The position numbers were made by a program, and so were the translations under genes. From Vibrio sinaloensis (GTDB lineage Bacteria; Pseudomonadota; Gammaproteobacteria; Enterobacterales; Vibrionaceae), in NCBI RefSeq assembly GCF_000808535.1, contig NZ_JWLV01000048.1, forward strand, positions 62,001-126,000: 64,000 nt of DNA, in the 5' to 3' direction. This document shows positions 14,925 through 23,565 of this stretch, one piece after another. The number at the start of each line of letters is the position of its first letter. The first letter of the stretch is position 1. The notes beneath the pieces were generated by a model. The model saw only the letters and a program-made list of their open reading frames with translations. It made no database searches and was not told the origin of the DNA.

Positions 14925-14989
14925 TCAGACTTTTTGGGTGATACTAGCATTAACTAGTAATCACTAAAATCTATTGAATCTGAAGTTCT

Positions 14990-15000
14990 AAATACAACCT
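14990..15000 (-). repeat. 12-bp-type repeat at the right element end
   Basis: AAATACAACCT, 11 bases of the same repeat as 14426-14437, 19 bp inside the right end. Confidence 0.5.
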
Positions 15001-15001
15001 C

Positions 15002-15019
15002 AAAAGAAACCCCAAATAA
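15002..15019 (-). repeat. Right terminal inverted repeat of the element
   Basis: Read inward on the minus strand: TTATTTGGGGTTTCTTTT, 14 of 18 positions as in the left end. It directly abuts the split host tRNA. Confidence 0.5.
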
Positions 15020-15075
15020 GAACTGCGGACCAATCGATTATGAGTCGACTGCTCTAACCACTGAGCTAAGGGGCC
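15020..15075 (-). pseudogene. Truncated host tRNA-Ile2 (nt 1-56, no intron)
   Basis: It is identical to nt 1-56 of the intact copy, with uninterrupted anticodon loop CTCATAA, and then breaks off in the T-loop after GTTC. It retains the host promoter. It cannot form an acceptor stem. The missing nt 57-76, together with the overlapping GTTC, are found at 2418-2441. Confidence 0.9.
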
Positions 15076-15088
15076 GTATAGGGCAATG

Positions 15089-15117
15089 ATTATAGGGGAA
15101 GCCGATCTCGCTGTCTA
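15089..15117 (-). promoter_or_regulatory. Original host tRNA-Ile2 promoter
   Basis: TAGACA (15112-15117), 17-bp spacer, TATAAT (15089-15094), 13 bp before the tRNA 5' end. It now drives a truncated tRNA and then reads toward the element-borne copy. Confidence 0.8.
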
Positions 15118-15172
15118 GCCAGTGGGGTGGCTAAATGCGCTTAGTTTTTATTCACTTAAATCGGTTCAATAC

Positions 15173-15200
15173 AAAAAAGGTGAGCTATTGCTCACCTTTT
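15173..15200 (-). terminator. Terminator of the rpoD operon
   Basis: AAAAGGTGAGC/GCTCACCTTTTTT on the minus strand, 25 bp after the rpoD stop. Confidence 0.85.
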
Positions 15201-15224
15201 AATCATTAACGGTTGGTTTCGCAA

Positions 15225-17087
15225 TTATTCGTCTAGGAAGCTGCGCAGAGTTTCTGAGCGGCTAGGGTGACGAAGTTTACGTAGTGCTTTCGCTTCGATC
15301 TGACGGATACGTTCACGTGTAACGTCAAACTGCTTGCCCACTTCTTCAAGGGTGTGGTCAGTATTCATATCAATACCGAAACGCATACGAAGAACTTTCG
15401 CTTCACGCGGAGTAAGACCAGCAAGAACGTCTTTAGTCGCTACTTTTAGGCTGCCTGCAGTCGCAGAGTCTAGTGGTAGCTCAAGCGTTGTATCTTCGAT
15501 GAAATCACCTAGATGCGAATCTTCGTCGTCACCGATTGGTGTCTCCATTGAGATTGGCTCTTTCGCGATCTTCAGTACTTTACGGATCTTGTCTTCTGGC
15601 ATTTGCATGCGCTCTGCCAGCTCTTCCGGTAGCGGTTCACGACCCATCTCTTGTAGCATTTGACGAGAGATACGGTTTAGCTTGTTGATCGTTTCGATCA
15701 TGTGTACCGGAATACGAATCGTACGTGCTTGGTCTGCTATCGAGCGTGTGATTGCCTGGCGGATCCACCACGTTGCGTAAGTCGAGAACTTGTAACCACG
15801 ACGGTATTCAAACTTATCAACCGCTTTCATCAGACCGATGTTACCTTCTTGGATCAGATCCAAGAACTGCAAGCCACGGTTGGTGTATTTCTTCGCGATA
15901 GAGATTACAAGACGCAAGTTCGCTTCTACCATCTCTTTCTTCGCGCGGCGAGCTTTCGCTTCACCAATCGACATACGACGGCTGATATCTTTGATGTTTT
16001 GAACTGTCAGTGACGTCTCTTCTTCAATGATCTTCAGCTTAGCGATTGAGCGACGAATGTCGTCTTCGCTACGACGGATTTTATCTGCGTACGGCTTGTC
16101 TGATGCAAGAATTTCATCTAACCAAGCGTCACTTGATTCGTTACCACTAAATAGGGCGATGAACGATTTCTTAGGCATTTTGCCGTATTCAACCGAAGCT
16201 TTCATGATTAGACGTTCTTGAGTACGTACACGTTCCATTGAGGTGCGTAGTTCGTCAACAAGGTAGTCAAATTGCTTTGGTGTTAGACGGAATTCTTTGA
16301 ATACGTCAATGACCATTTCGTGAGCAACGGTTGCTTTCGGGCTTTCACTGCCGTACTCGTTGCACGCAAGTTGGTAGTTTTGGAACGTATTACGAAGTGC
16401 TGTGAACTTCTCTAGAGCAAATTCAGGGTCGATGCCTGTATCTTCTTCTTCGGACTCTTCGTCTTCAGACTCTTCGTCTTCTTCATCCGCATCTTCAGCG
16501 TCTTCATCTTCGAGATCAGATTCGGCGAGCTCAGAACCGATGTGCGTTGCAGTAGGGGCTGCGGTTTCATCGGCATCTGGGTCTACGAAGCCTGTGATCA
16601 GGTCAGTCAGACGAAGTTCTTCTGCCTGAACTTTGTCAAACTGCTCGAGAATGTACGGGATAGTGCCAGGATATTCTGCGACAGCGTTTTGAACTTGGTT
16701 AATACCATCTTCAATGCGCTTCGCGATATCGATCTCACCTTCACGAGTCAGAAGCTCCACAGTACCCATTTCACGCATGTACATACGTACTGGGTCTGTA
16801 GTGCGGCCAATCTCGTTTTCAACGCTTGAAAGTGCCGCTGCTGCAGCTTCTGCTGCATCTTCATCGGTGATGGTTTCATCGTCATTCAGCGCAAGATCAT
16901 CCGCATCAGGCGCGGTCTCAACAACACGGATACCCATGTCATTGATCATCTGAATGATATCTTCTACCTGCTCAGAATCTACGATTTCTGCTGGTAGGTG
17001 GTCGTTTACTTCTGCGTAGGTCAGATAGCCTTGTTCCTTGCCTTTAATGACAAGTTGCTTTAGCTGTGACTGCGGATTTTGATCCAT
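15225..17087 (-). CDS. rpoD: RNA polymerase sigma-70 factor RpoD
   Basis: This is the housekeeping sigma factor, 620 aa as usual in vibrios. Region 1.1 is at the N-terminus. A very acidic stretch lies at about 190-217 (runs of E and D) inside the non-conserved region. Region 2 has FSTYATWWIRQAI for -10 recognition and melting, and region 4.2 ends with VTRERIRQIEAKALRKLRHPSR. It is the last gene of the macromolecular-synthesis operon rpsU-yqeY-dnaG-rpoD. The neighbouring tRNA-Ile2 locus is an insertion hot spot in vibrios (VSP-II in V. cholerae). Confidence 0.98.
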   Translation of the reverse strand: MDQNPQSQLKQLVIKGKEQGYLTYAEVNDHLPAEIVDSEQVEDIIQMINDMGIRVVETAPDADDLALNDDETITDEDAAEAAAAALSSVENEIGRTTDPVRMYMREMGTVELLTREGEIDIAKRIEDGINQVQNAVAEYPGTIPYILEQFDKVQAEELRLTDLITGFVDPDADETAAPTATHIGSELAESDLEDEDAEDADEEDEESEDEESEEEDTGIDPEFALEKFTALRNTFQNYQLACNEYGSESPKATVAHEMVIDVFKEFRLTPKQFDYLVDELRTSMERVRTQERLIMKASVEYGKMPKKSFIALFSGNESSDAWLDEILASDKPYADKIRRSEDDIRRSIAKLKIIEEETSLTVQNIKDISRRMSIGEAKARRAKKEMVEANLRLVISIAKKYTNRGLQFLDLIQEGNIGLMKAVDKFEYRRGYKFSTYATWWIRQAITRSIADQARTIRIPVHMIETINKLNRISRQMLQEMGREPLPEELAERMQMPEDKIRKVLKIAKEPISMETPIGDDEDSHLGDFIEDTTLELPLDSATAGSLKVATKDVLAGLTPREAKVLRMRFGIDMNTDHTLEEVGKQFDVTRERIRQIEAKALRKLRHPSRSETLRSFLDE

Positions 17088-17185
17088 AGACGGTATCCAA
17101 CTTAGTATCTGGTGAAGGAATTAGTATGCGAGTTGCAAACCACACATAATAACAAATTAATTGATTGCTGACTATTCGAACAGGG

Positions 17186-18943
17186 TTACGCTTTTAAATC
17201 TAGCATGAGCGCTAGCAGCTCCCTTCTTTCTTCGGTTGATAAACCGACACTTCTTTCTTTGGCCTGCAGGTTTTCAATTTGTTTTTCAACGCACTGGGCA
17301 AGAATTTTGTCCAATGAGTCTAAAAATATATCTTGTTCGTTATCATCGTCGAGGGGGATTTCCCACCCTGCGAGACGAGACAGTAGAGCCTCATGGCTGC
17401 TGTTGCGCCAATGTTCTATCAACTGGCCCGTTGTTATATTGGGATGCGAGTGACAATATTCAAGCACCTCCACAAATAAACTTAGCCCTGGTACTGTTAA
17501 CTCTCTCACAGTTGAGAGATCGGGTACCATTTGAGCATAGCTCGGATTTTGGATAAGCAAAGCGATCACTTCTCGCATTGGTGTGCGCTTGATCTCTTTG
17601 TGCGGCTGAGGTCGACTTTCTACCTGCTTTTTACGAGGTTGACGAAGTCGGTTGTCAAAACCGGTGCGCTCATCGAGTAGTTTTTCTAGTAACTCTTGGA
17701 AATACGGATCTGGGATCTTATCGATCAGTGCACTGGCGTGAGCCCTCAACGCTGATTTACCCTCATTGGTTCCCAAGTTTAATCGATGGATCTCGATTAA
17801 GTTGTCAAATAGGTAACTAGAGAGCGGTGTTGCCTGTTCTATTTGTTGCTCGAAAGCTTGTTTACCAAACTTCCTTACATAGCTGTCAGGATCTTCACCA
17901 TCGGGTAAAAATAGGAACTTGAGCGTATTGCCTGTTTTCAAATACTGAAGAGCATTTTCCAGCGCGCGCCATGCCGCTTCTTTCCCCGCTCGGTCACCAT
18001 CGTAACAACACACCACAGTGTTCGTTTGCCGGAATAGCAGCTGAATATGATCGCCCGTTGTTGATGTGCCCAGTGATGCGACCGAGTAGTCCACCCCATA
18101 TTGGGCCAAAGCAACCACATCCATATAGCCTTCAACCACCAAGATCTGACTTGGCTCGCGATGGGCTTGCATCACTTCATATAGGCCGTAGAGCTCTTTG
18201 CCTTTATGGAAAATAGGGGTTTCTGGTGAGTTTAAGTACTTTGGTGTGCCATCACCAATTACTCGGCCACCAAAGCCGATCACTCGACCACGTCGATCTC
18301 GAATGGGGAACATGACCCGACCACGAAAACGATCATAACGATTGCCTTTGTCGTTTTCGATCAACATTCCGCCAGAAACGAGCATTTCCTGCGTTTGTTG
18401 CTGCTGCCCAAAGTTCTTACGGACGAGATCCCATTCGTCAGCCACGTAACCGATACCGAATTTTTGGACGATCTCGCCAGATAGGCCACGATCTTTTAGG
18501 TATTCGATGGCGATCTTACTTGATGATTGCTTAAGTTGATCGCGATAGAACTGAGCAATACTGCCCATAAGATCATAAAGAGTACGTTTTTGTGCTGTAC
18601 TCGCTTGGGGCTGATTGGACTGAAAACCGCCACCTTGGCGCTGCTCTCTTGGAACATCTAAACCAAGAAATGAAGCGAGTTCTTCAATCGCTTCAACAAA
18701 CTCTAAGCGTTCATATTCCATCAAGAAATCGATGGCATTGCCGTGCACGCCACAACCAAAACAGTGATAAAACTGCTTCTCTTGGCTTACGCTGAACGAA
18801 GGGGTTTTCTCGTTGTGGAATGGGCAACAGGCACCGTAGTTTTTGCCTTTTTTCTTAAGTTTTACTCGTGCGTCAATGATGTCGACAATATCAAGTCGAG
18901 CAAGTAGATCATCAATAAAGCTGCGAGGGATATGTCCTGCCAT
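17186..18943 (-). CDS. dnaG: DNA primase
   Basis: DnaG makes RNA primers at the replication fork. The N-terminal zinc-binding motif is seen as CPFHNEKTPSF...HCFGCG (Cys40, His43, Cys61, Cys64). The TOPRIM domain follows, with EGYMDV near 267 and the DGD/D metal site (YDGDRAGK) near 311. The C-terminal ~140 residues bind DnaB helicase and are poorly conserved. Length 585 aa is normal. It lies between yqeY and rpoD in the conserved operon order. Confidence 0.97.
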   Translation of the reverse strand: MAGHIPRSFIDDLLARLDIVDIIDARVKLKKKGKNYGACCPFHNEKTPSFSVSQEKQFYHCFGCGVHGNAIDFLMEYERLEFVEAIEELASFLGLDVPREQRQGGGFQSNQPQASTAQKRTLYDLMGSIAQFYRDQLKQSSSKIAIEYLKDRGLSGEIVQKFGIGYVADEWDLVRKNFGQQQQTQEMLVSGGMLIENDKGNRYDRFRGRVMFPIRDRRGRVIGFGGRVIGDGTPKYLNSPETPIFHKGKELYGLYEVMQAHREPSQILVVEGYMDVVALAQYGVDYSVASLGTSTTGDHIQLLFRQTNTVVCCYDGDRAGKEAAWRALENALQYLKTGNTLKFLFLPDGEDPDSYVRKFGKQAFEQQIEQATPLSSYLFDNLIEIHRLNLGTNEGKSALRAHASALIDKIPDPYFQELLEKLLDERTGFDNRLRQPRKKQVESRPQPHKEIKRTPMREVIALLIQNPSYAQMVPDLSTVRELTVPGLSLFVEVLEYCHSHPNITTGQLIEHWRNSSHEALLSRLAGWEIPLDDDNEQDIFLDSLDKILAQCVEKQIENLQAKERSVGLSTEERRELLALMLDLKA

Positions 18944-19043
18944 AAAACCTTAGAAAAACACAATAACCATGGAAAAGGGCTAGATACAAACAAGCCGTGC
19001 GTTCCAGAGGATAGCACGGCTTGCTGCAATTTGGGTTGGGTAA

Positions 19044-19487
19044 TTAAGCCAGCTTAGCGCGAACTAAACCACTTACTTTACCCATGTCTGCACGTCCTTG
19101 AATTTGTGGCTTAAGAACACCCATTACTTTACCCATGTCTTGCATGCCCGCAGCACCTGACTCAGCAATTGCACTTTCGACTAGTGCAGCGACTTCATCT
19201 TCAGTCAGCGGTTGAGGCATAAAGTCCTCAAGTACGGTAATTTCAGCTTTCTCAGCGTCTGCTAGATCTTGACGACCAGCAGCTTCAAATTGCGTAACAG
19301 AGTCGCGACGTTGTTTAACCATTTTTGTCAGCACAGCAAGAATGTCGTCGTCATTCAGAGTAATCTGCTCGTCGACTTCACGTTGCTTAATAGCAGACAG
19401 AGCTAAACGGATAGTGCCAAGGCGCAATTTGTCCTTGGCTTTCATCGCTAATTTTTGCTCTTCTTTGAGCGTGTCAATAAGAGCCAT
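19044..19487 (-). CDS. GatB/YqeY domain protein
   Basis: The protein has 147 aa. It matches the YqeY family, which shares the C-terminal tRNA-contacting domain of GatB: MALIDTLKEEQKLAMKAKDKLRLGTIR at the start, and MGKVMGVLKPQIQGRADMG near the end. The exact role is unknown; a link to tRNA or amidotransferase function is assumed from the domain. It lies between rpsU and dnaG, its usual place in vibrios, and is co-transcribed. Confidence 0.9.
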   Translation of the reverse strand: MALIDTLKEEQKLAMKAKDKLRLGTIRLALSAIKQREVDEQITLNDDDILAVLTKMVKQRRDSVTQFEAAGRQDLADAEKAEITVLEDFMPQPLTEDEVAALVESAIAESGAAGMQDMGKVMGVLKPQIQGRADMGKVSGLVRAKLA

Positions 19488-19513
19488 AACTATAATCCTT
19501 TAGGACTTAGTTA

Positions 19514-19729
19514 TTAGTACAGGCGAACGCGACGAGCGTTTTCGCGAGCTAGCTTCTTAGCGTGACGCTTTTGAGCTGCTGCTTTAGCGCGTTTGCGAAC
19601 TGTAGTTGGTTTTTCGTAGTGCTCACGACGACGCACTTCAGAAAGGATACCTGCTTTTTCGCAAGAGCGTTTGAAACGACGTAGAGCAACGTCGAACGGT
19701 TCGTTTTCACGTACTTTAACTACTGGCAT
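19514..19729 (-). CDS. rpsU: 30S ribosomal protein bS21
   Basis: The protein has 71 aa and is very basic, with [21 protein letters not shown] at the start and [18 protein letters not shown] at the end, as in all gammaproteobacterial S21. It joins the 30S subunit platform and helps initiation. It heads the macromolecular-synthesis operon and is divergent from tsaD, the common arrangement. Confidence 0.98.
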
Positions 19730-19960
19730 ATGCCTTTCACCTCAGGGGTTAATTCGTTAATGCTGGAACGTTAGTGAGCCAAACACTGATGTTCGGTCTC
19801 AAACCAGCTTGATCAAAAATGGTGCGGAATTTTAATCCGATCACATAGCCTTTGTAAAGCGTTTTGTTGAGTACAGTTTGCACAAAATTTGTTTGCAAGC
19901 CAAAGGCGCGGTAATATTGCGCCAATTTTGAATTTTAGACAAATACATCCTAGGTAACCC

Positions 19961-20977
19961 ATGCGTATTATCGGTATCGAAACCTCTTGTGATGAGACAG
20001 GCATTGCAATTTATGATGATGAGAAAGGATTGCTTTCCCATCAACTATATAGCCAGGTAAAACTGCACGCAGACTATGGCGGTGTGGTTCCTGAGCTGGC
20101 TTCTCGTGACCACGTTAAGAAGACCATTCCTCTGATTAAAGCGGCGATGGCAGAGGCCAATCTTACACCGAAGGATATTGATGGTATCGCTTATACAGCT
20201 GGCCCAGGTCTAGTCGGTGCTCTGCTCGTTGGTGCCACGATCGGTCGTAGTATTGCGTATGCATGGGATATTCCTGCCGTTCCTGTTCATCATATGGAAG
20301 GACATTTGCTGGCGCCAATGTTAGAAGACAACCCTCCGCCATTCCCATTTGTTGCGGTGCTTGTTTCTGGTGGGCACTCGATGATGGTGGAAGTGAAAGG
20401 GATTGGCGAATACACCATACTAGGTGAGTCAATTGATGATGCGGCGGGTGAAGCGTTTGATAAAACGGCGAAACTAATGGGTTTGGATTACCCTGGTGGA
20501 CCGCTCCTTTCTAAACTGGCTGAAAAAGGTACGCCAGGCCGATTTAAGTTTCCTCGTCCAATGACAGATCGTCCTGGACTTGATATGAGCTTTTCTGGTT
20601 TGAAGACGTTCACTGCCAATACTATTGCTGCCAATGGTGATGATGAGCAAACTCGAGCCGATATTGCTCTTGCGTTTGAAGAAGCGGTGTGTGCGACGTT
20701 AACCATTAAGTGTAAGCGTGCATTAGAGCAAACTGGCTTTAAACGTATTGTTATCGCTGGTGGGGTGAGTGCAAACCGTCGCTTACGTGCAGATTTAGAG
20801 CAGTTGGCCAAAAAAATTGGTGGGGAAGTTTATTATCCTCGTACAGAATTCTGTACCGACAATGGTGCCATGATTGCTTACGCAGGCATGCAGCGTTTGA
20901 AAAACGGTGAAGTCGCGGATCTTTCTGTACAAGCCAAGCCCCGTTGGCCCATTGATCAATTGGATCCGATCAACTAA
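19961..20977 (+). CDS. tsaD: tRNA N6-adenosine threonylcarbamoyltransferase TsaD
   Basis: TsaD transfers threonylcarbamoyl to A37 of ANN-decoding tRNAs (t6A). The protein has 338 aa, with an ASKHA fold: GIETSCDET at 5-13, the metal histidines His111 and His115 in HHMEGH, and SGGHS near 137. A CTDNGAMIAYAG motif lies near the C-terminus. It is divergent from rpsU and followed by a terminator at 20995-21024. Its tRNA targets include tRNA-Ile species, though not in a way that ties it to the nearby element. Confidence 0.97.
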   Translation: MRIIGIETSCDETGIAIYDDEKGLLSHQLYSQVKLHADYGGVVPELASRDHVKKTIPLIKAAMAEANLTPKDIDGIAYTAGPGLVGALLVGATIGRSIAYAWDIPAVPVHHMEGHLLAPMLEDNPPPFPFVAVLVSGGHSMMVEVKGIGEYTILGESIDDAAGEAFDKTAKLMGLDYPGGPLLSKLAEKGTPGRFKFPRPMTDRPGLDMSFSGLKTFTANTIAANGDDEQTRADIALAFEEAVCATLTIKCKRALEQTGFKRIVIAGGVSANRRLRADLEQLAKKIGGEVYYPRTEFCTDNGAMIAYAGMQRLKNGEVADLSVQAKPRWPIDQLDPIN

Positions 20978-20994
20978 CGATCTCTAACAATCAA

Positions 20995-21024
20995 TAAGGT
21001 CGCTCATTATGGCGGCCTTTTTGT
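20995..21024 (+). terminator. Terminator after tsaD
   Basis: AAGGTCGC/GCGGCCTT (with a G-U pair) and TTTTTG. Confidence 0.65.
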
Positions 21025-21109
21025 TTTGTGGCAGTCTAAGTGTTCCGAGTTGTTAATAGAATTACTGATGGTAAGCTCGGGCTGAATAAAAATAGTAGTG
21101 GATAACACC

Positions 21110-21925
21110 ATGGAAAGATTTTCGATAGATGGCCGAGAAATGGCGTATCTGGATGTGGGCACTGGCCCTGTTGTTGTTTTTGGTCACAGCTACCTTTGGG
21201 ATAGTGCCATGTGGGCCCCTCAAGTCGAAGCGCTGAGTCAACATTACCGTTGTATTGTGCCTGAGCTTTGGGCTCACGGCGAATCGGATGCCGCACCAGA
21301 GCAGACTCGTTCACTCGGCGATTACGCGAAGCAAATTGTCGCTCTGATGGATCATCTGGATGTAGAGCAGTTTTCTCTTGTGGGGCTGTCGGTTGGTGGC
21401 ATGTGGGGCTGTGAAGTGGTTTCACTTGTGCCATCACGTGTGACGTCTTTGGTATTAATGGATACCTTTGTAGGTTTAGAGCCTGAAGTTACGCACGCTA
21501 AGTACTTTGGTATGTTAGATGCGATTAGCACTGCGAAAATGATTCCAGAACCGATTGTTGAGGCCGTCACTCCGCTGTTTTTTGCTCGTAATGTTGAGCA
21601 AGATAATCCTGAGTTAGTACGTCTGTTCCGTTCTAAGCTGACGGGTTTAACGGGTGAAGCCGCGGTCGAAACCGCCCGAGTAGGCCGAATGGTATTTGGT
21701 CGCCGAGACCAGATGGAAGATATAGAGAAGTTTGCGTTGCCAGTATTAGTGGCTGTGGGGCAAGAAGATATACCTAGACCAGTGCTTGAGTCATACCTTA
21801 TGCATGACACTATCTCAGGGTCGCAATTGGTTGAAATACCACAAGCCGGTCATATCTCCAGCCTAGAGCAAGCGGAGTTTGTCACGGATATGCTTAAGGT
21901 CTTTTTAGATAAGCATGCCAAATAG
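21110..21925 (+). CDS. Alpha/beta-hydrolase
   Basis: 271 aa from the ATG at 21110 (a GTG 12 bases upstream is possible but lacks a ribosome site). The fold is alpha/beta hydrolase: an oxyanion strand region VVVFGHSYLWD, the nucleophile elbow GLSVGG (Ser about 94), an acid after the last long strand (VGQED), and His in AGHISSLEQ. It resembles 3-oxoadipate enol-lactonase-like proteins, but the substrate is unknown and no catabolic genes lie nearby. Convergent with plsY and sharing its terminator. Confidence 0.85.
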   Translation: MERFSIDGREMAYLDVGTGPVVVFGHSYLWDSAMWAPQVEALSQHYRCIVPELWAHGESDAAPEQTRSLGDYAKQIVALMDHLDVEQFSLVGLSVGGMWGCEVVSLVPSRVTSLVLMDTFVGLEPEVTHAKYFGMLDAISTAKMIPEPIVEAVTPLFFARNVEQDNPELVRLFRSKLTGLTGEAAVETARVGRMVFGRRDQMEDIEKFALPVLVAVGQEDIPRPVLESYLMHDTISGSQLVEIPQAGHISSLEQAEFVTDMLKVFLDKHAK

Positions 21926-21941
21926 CGAACAGTATCAAATC

Positions 21942-21968
21942 AATAAGGCCTCATTGCGAGGCCTTATT
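21942..21968. terminator. Bidirectional terminator between hydrolase and plsY
   Basis: AATAAGGCCTC-ATTGC-GAGGCCTTATT, 11-bp stem. It overlaps the 3' end of plsY. Confidence 0.75.
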
Positions 21969-22565
21969 TAATTCTTGTTTCTTTTCGCCAATTTTGGGTT
22001 CAGATCCATCTAGCAACCGACGGATGTTTTGGTGATGTCTAAATACAATCAGACAACACAACATCGCCACGGGTAAGGTGTATTGGGGCTTGAACATCCA
22101 AGTGTAGAGAGGAGCGAGTAACACGGTGACAATGGCCGCGAGCGACGAGTAGCGAAAAACCAGTGCGACCGCTAACCAAGTGGCGATTACCATAGCGGTA
22201 AAATCTAAACCTATTGGCGCGATAGCTCCAAGCGCTGTAGCAACCCCTTTTCCGCCTTTAAAATGAAAGAAAAGCGGGTACATGTGACCTAAACAAGCCG
22301 CAATCGCGATGACACCTAAAATCACAGGGTCGATACCCAAGAAAAAGCCACTCCAGACAGGAATGGTTCCCTTTAACATGTCACAAAGCAGAACTGCGGC
22401 GGCGGCTTTTTTCCCCCCGATGCGCAATACATTTGTCGCTCCAGGATTGTTGGAGCCCATTTTACGAGGATCAGGAAGACGAAGCATTCGGCAGATCAAA
22501 ACGGCACTCGATATCGAGCCTAATAAGTAGGCAATGATGATCATAACAAGTGCTAGTGGTGTCAT
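21951..22565 (-). CDS. plsY: Acyl-phosphate:glycerol-3-phosphate acyltransferase PlsY
   Basis: PlsY makes lysophosphatidic acid in the inner membrane from acyl-phosphate. 204 aa with about five membrane segments. The three family motifs are present: GSNNPGATNVLR (38-49), GHMYPLFFHFKGGKGVAT (about 93-110), and HHQNIRRLLDGSE (about 177-189). It is divergent from folB, as in other gammaproteobacteria. Confidence 0.96.
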   Translation of the reverse strand: MTPLALVMIIIAYLLGSISSAVLICRMLRLPDPRKMGSNNPGATNVLRIGGKKAAAAVLLCDMLKGTIPVWSGFFLGIDPVILGVIAIAACLGHMYPLFFHFKGGKGVATALGAIAPIGLDFTAMVIATWLAVALVFRYSSLAAIVTVLLAPLYTWMFKPQYTLPVAMLCCLIVFRHHQNIRRLLDGSEPKIGEKKQELNKASQ

Positions 22566-22711
22566 ATCAAGTTAACTCGTCTTTTGAGGTGTTTGTCAGG
22601 CAACTAATTGATATTATATCGACCTTGCCAACCTCAACAATAATGGTTTGGGCACAGGAATAGTAATTCTTTTTGTCAAAATTGGGTATCCGACCTCTAA
22701 AGGAAAAACGC

Positions 22712-23065
22712 ATGGATAAGGTATTTATCGAGCAGCTAGAAGTAATTACCACAATTGGTGTTTACGATTGGGAACAAGAAATAAAGCAAAAATTGGTGCT
22801 TGATATCGAGATGGCTCACGACAATCGCCCTGCAGGGAAAAGTGACAATGTGGTCGATGCTTTGGATTATGCCGAGGTGAGCGGCGCTGTATTAGCCCAC
22901 ATAGAAGGCGGACGATTCCTTTTAGTTGAGCGAGTAGCAGAAGAGATTGCCGACCTAATCATGACCCGATTTAACGTGCCGTGGATTAAGATTCGTTTAA
23001 CCAAACCTGGTGCGGTCCCTCAAGCAAAAGGTGTGGGCGTTATCATCGAGCGAGGCGCTGCATGA
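22712..23065 (+). CDS. folB: Dihydroneopterin aldolase
   Basis: FolB acts in folate synthesis, converting dihydroneopterin to 6-hydroxymethyl-dihydropterin. 117 aa from the ATG at 22712, chosen for the AAAGGA ribosome site and the usual start MDKVFIEQLEV. The family signature is seen in TTIGVYDWEQE and in ALDYAEV and LVERVAEEIA; the C-terminal KPGAVPQAKGVGVIIER closes the fold. It overlaps folK by 4 bp, so translation is coupled. Confidence 0.95.
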   Translation: MDKVFIEQLEVITTIGVYDWEQEIKQKLVLDIEMAHDNRPAGKSDNVVDALDYAEVSGAVLAHIEGGRFLLVERVAEEIADLIMTRFNVPWIKIRLTKPGAVPQAKGVGVIIERGAA

Positions 23066-23556
23066 TAACGGCTTACGTTGGCATTGGCTCTAACATTGAA
23101 AGACGTAAGCATATTCAAGCTGCTATTGATGAGCTTAGCGCGTTAGGCAGTGAACTGCGTCTCTCGACCATTTTTGAATGCGAAGCCGTCGACTTTGAAA
23201 GCCATCCGTTTTACAACCTTGTCGTAGAAATGAAAACAACGTTAGATTTGGCGGAATTCTCGCGACAACTTCGCCAAATTGAGCTCAAATGGGGCCGAGC
23301 TGAAAACGCGGCAAAATATGAACCGCGCACGTTGGATCTTGATATCATTTTATTTGGTGATGTGGTGTCTGACGCTCAACCTGAGCTACCTCGTAGCGAC
23401 ATATTTAAGTATGCTTTTGTCCTTAAGCCCCTTGTCGAGCTATGCCCCGCAAGAGTGGTTCCCCAAGATGGTCGAAGCATCAAACAAATTTGGCAACAGT
23501 CGACGTTTGACACTGCACTGGTGCCGGTTCCTCTATGGTTTAACCACAAATTTTAA
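23062..23556 (+). CDS. folK: 6-hydroxymethyl-7,8-dihydropterin pyrophosphokinase
   Basis: The protein has 164 aa and catalyses the step after FolB in folate synthesis. Motifs: YVGIGSNIERR at the start, the signature WGRAENAAKYEPRTLDLDII near 73-95 with the two metal-binding Asp, and PRSDIFKYAFVLKPL. It is coupled to folB and followed closely by uppP. Confidence 0.95.
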   Translation: MITAYVGIGSNIERRKHIQAAIDELSALGSELRLSTIFECEAVDFESHPFYNLVVEMKTTLDLAEFSRQLRQIELKWGRAENAAKYEPRTLDLDIILFGDVVSDAQPELPRSDIFKYAFVLKPLVELCPARVVPQDGRSIKQIWQQSTFDTALVPVPLWFNHKF

Positions 23557-23565
23557 GAGATTCTA

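Larger units (their letters stand above)
2442..15019. mobile_element. Integrated element in the T-loop of host tRNA-Ile2 (trio-recombinase island)
   Basis: The boundaries are set by the two halves of the split tRNA gene. The element holds a recombinase trio at its left end (minus strand), cargo genes, and a complete intron-containing tRNA-Ile2 at its right end. Immediately inside both ends is an imperfect inverted repeat (14 of 18 bases). All flanking genes are ordinary Vibrio core genes. The alternative reading, with the 28-bp direct repeats as attL/attR and the element ending at 14571, would leave the truncated tRNA at 15020 and the inverted ends unexplained. Coding density is lower than in the host flanks. 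Confidence 0.8.
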
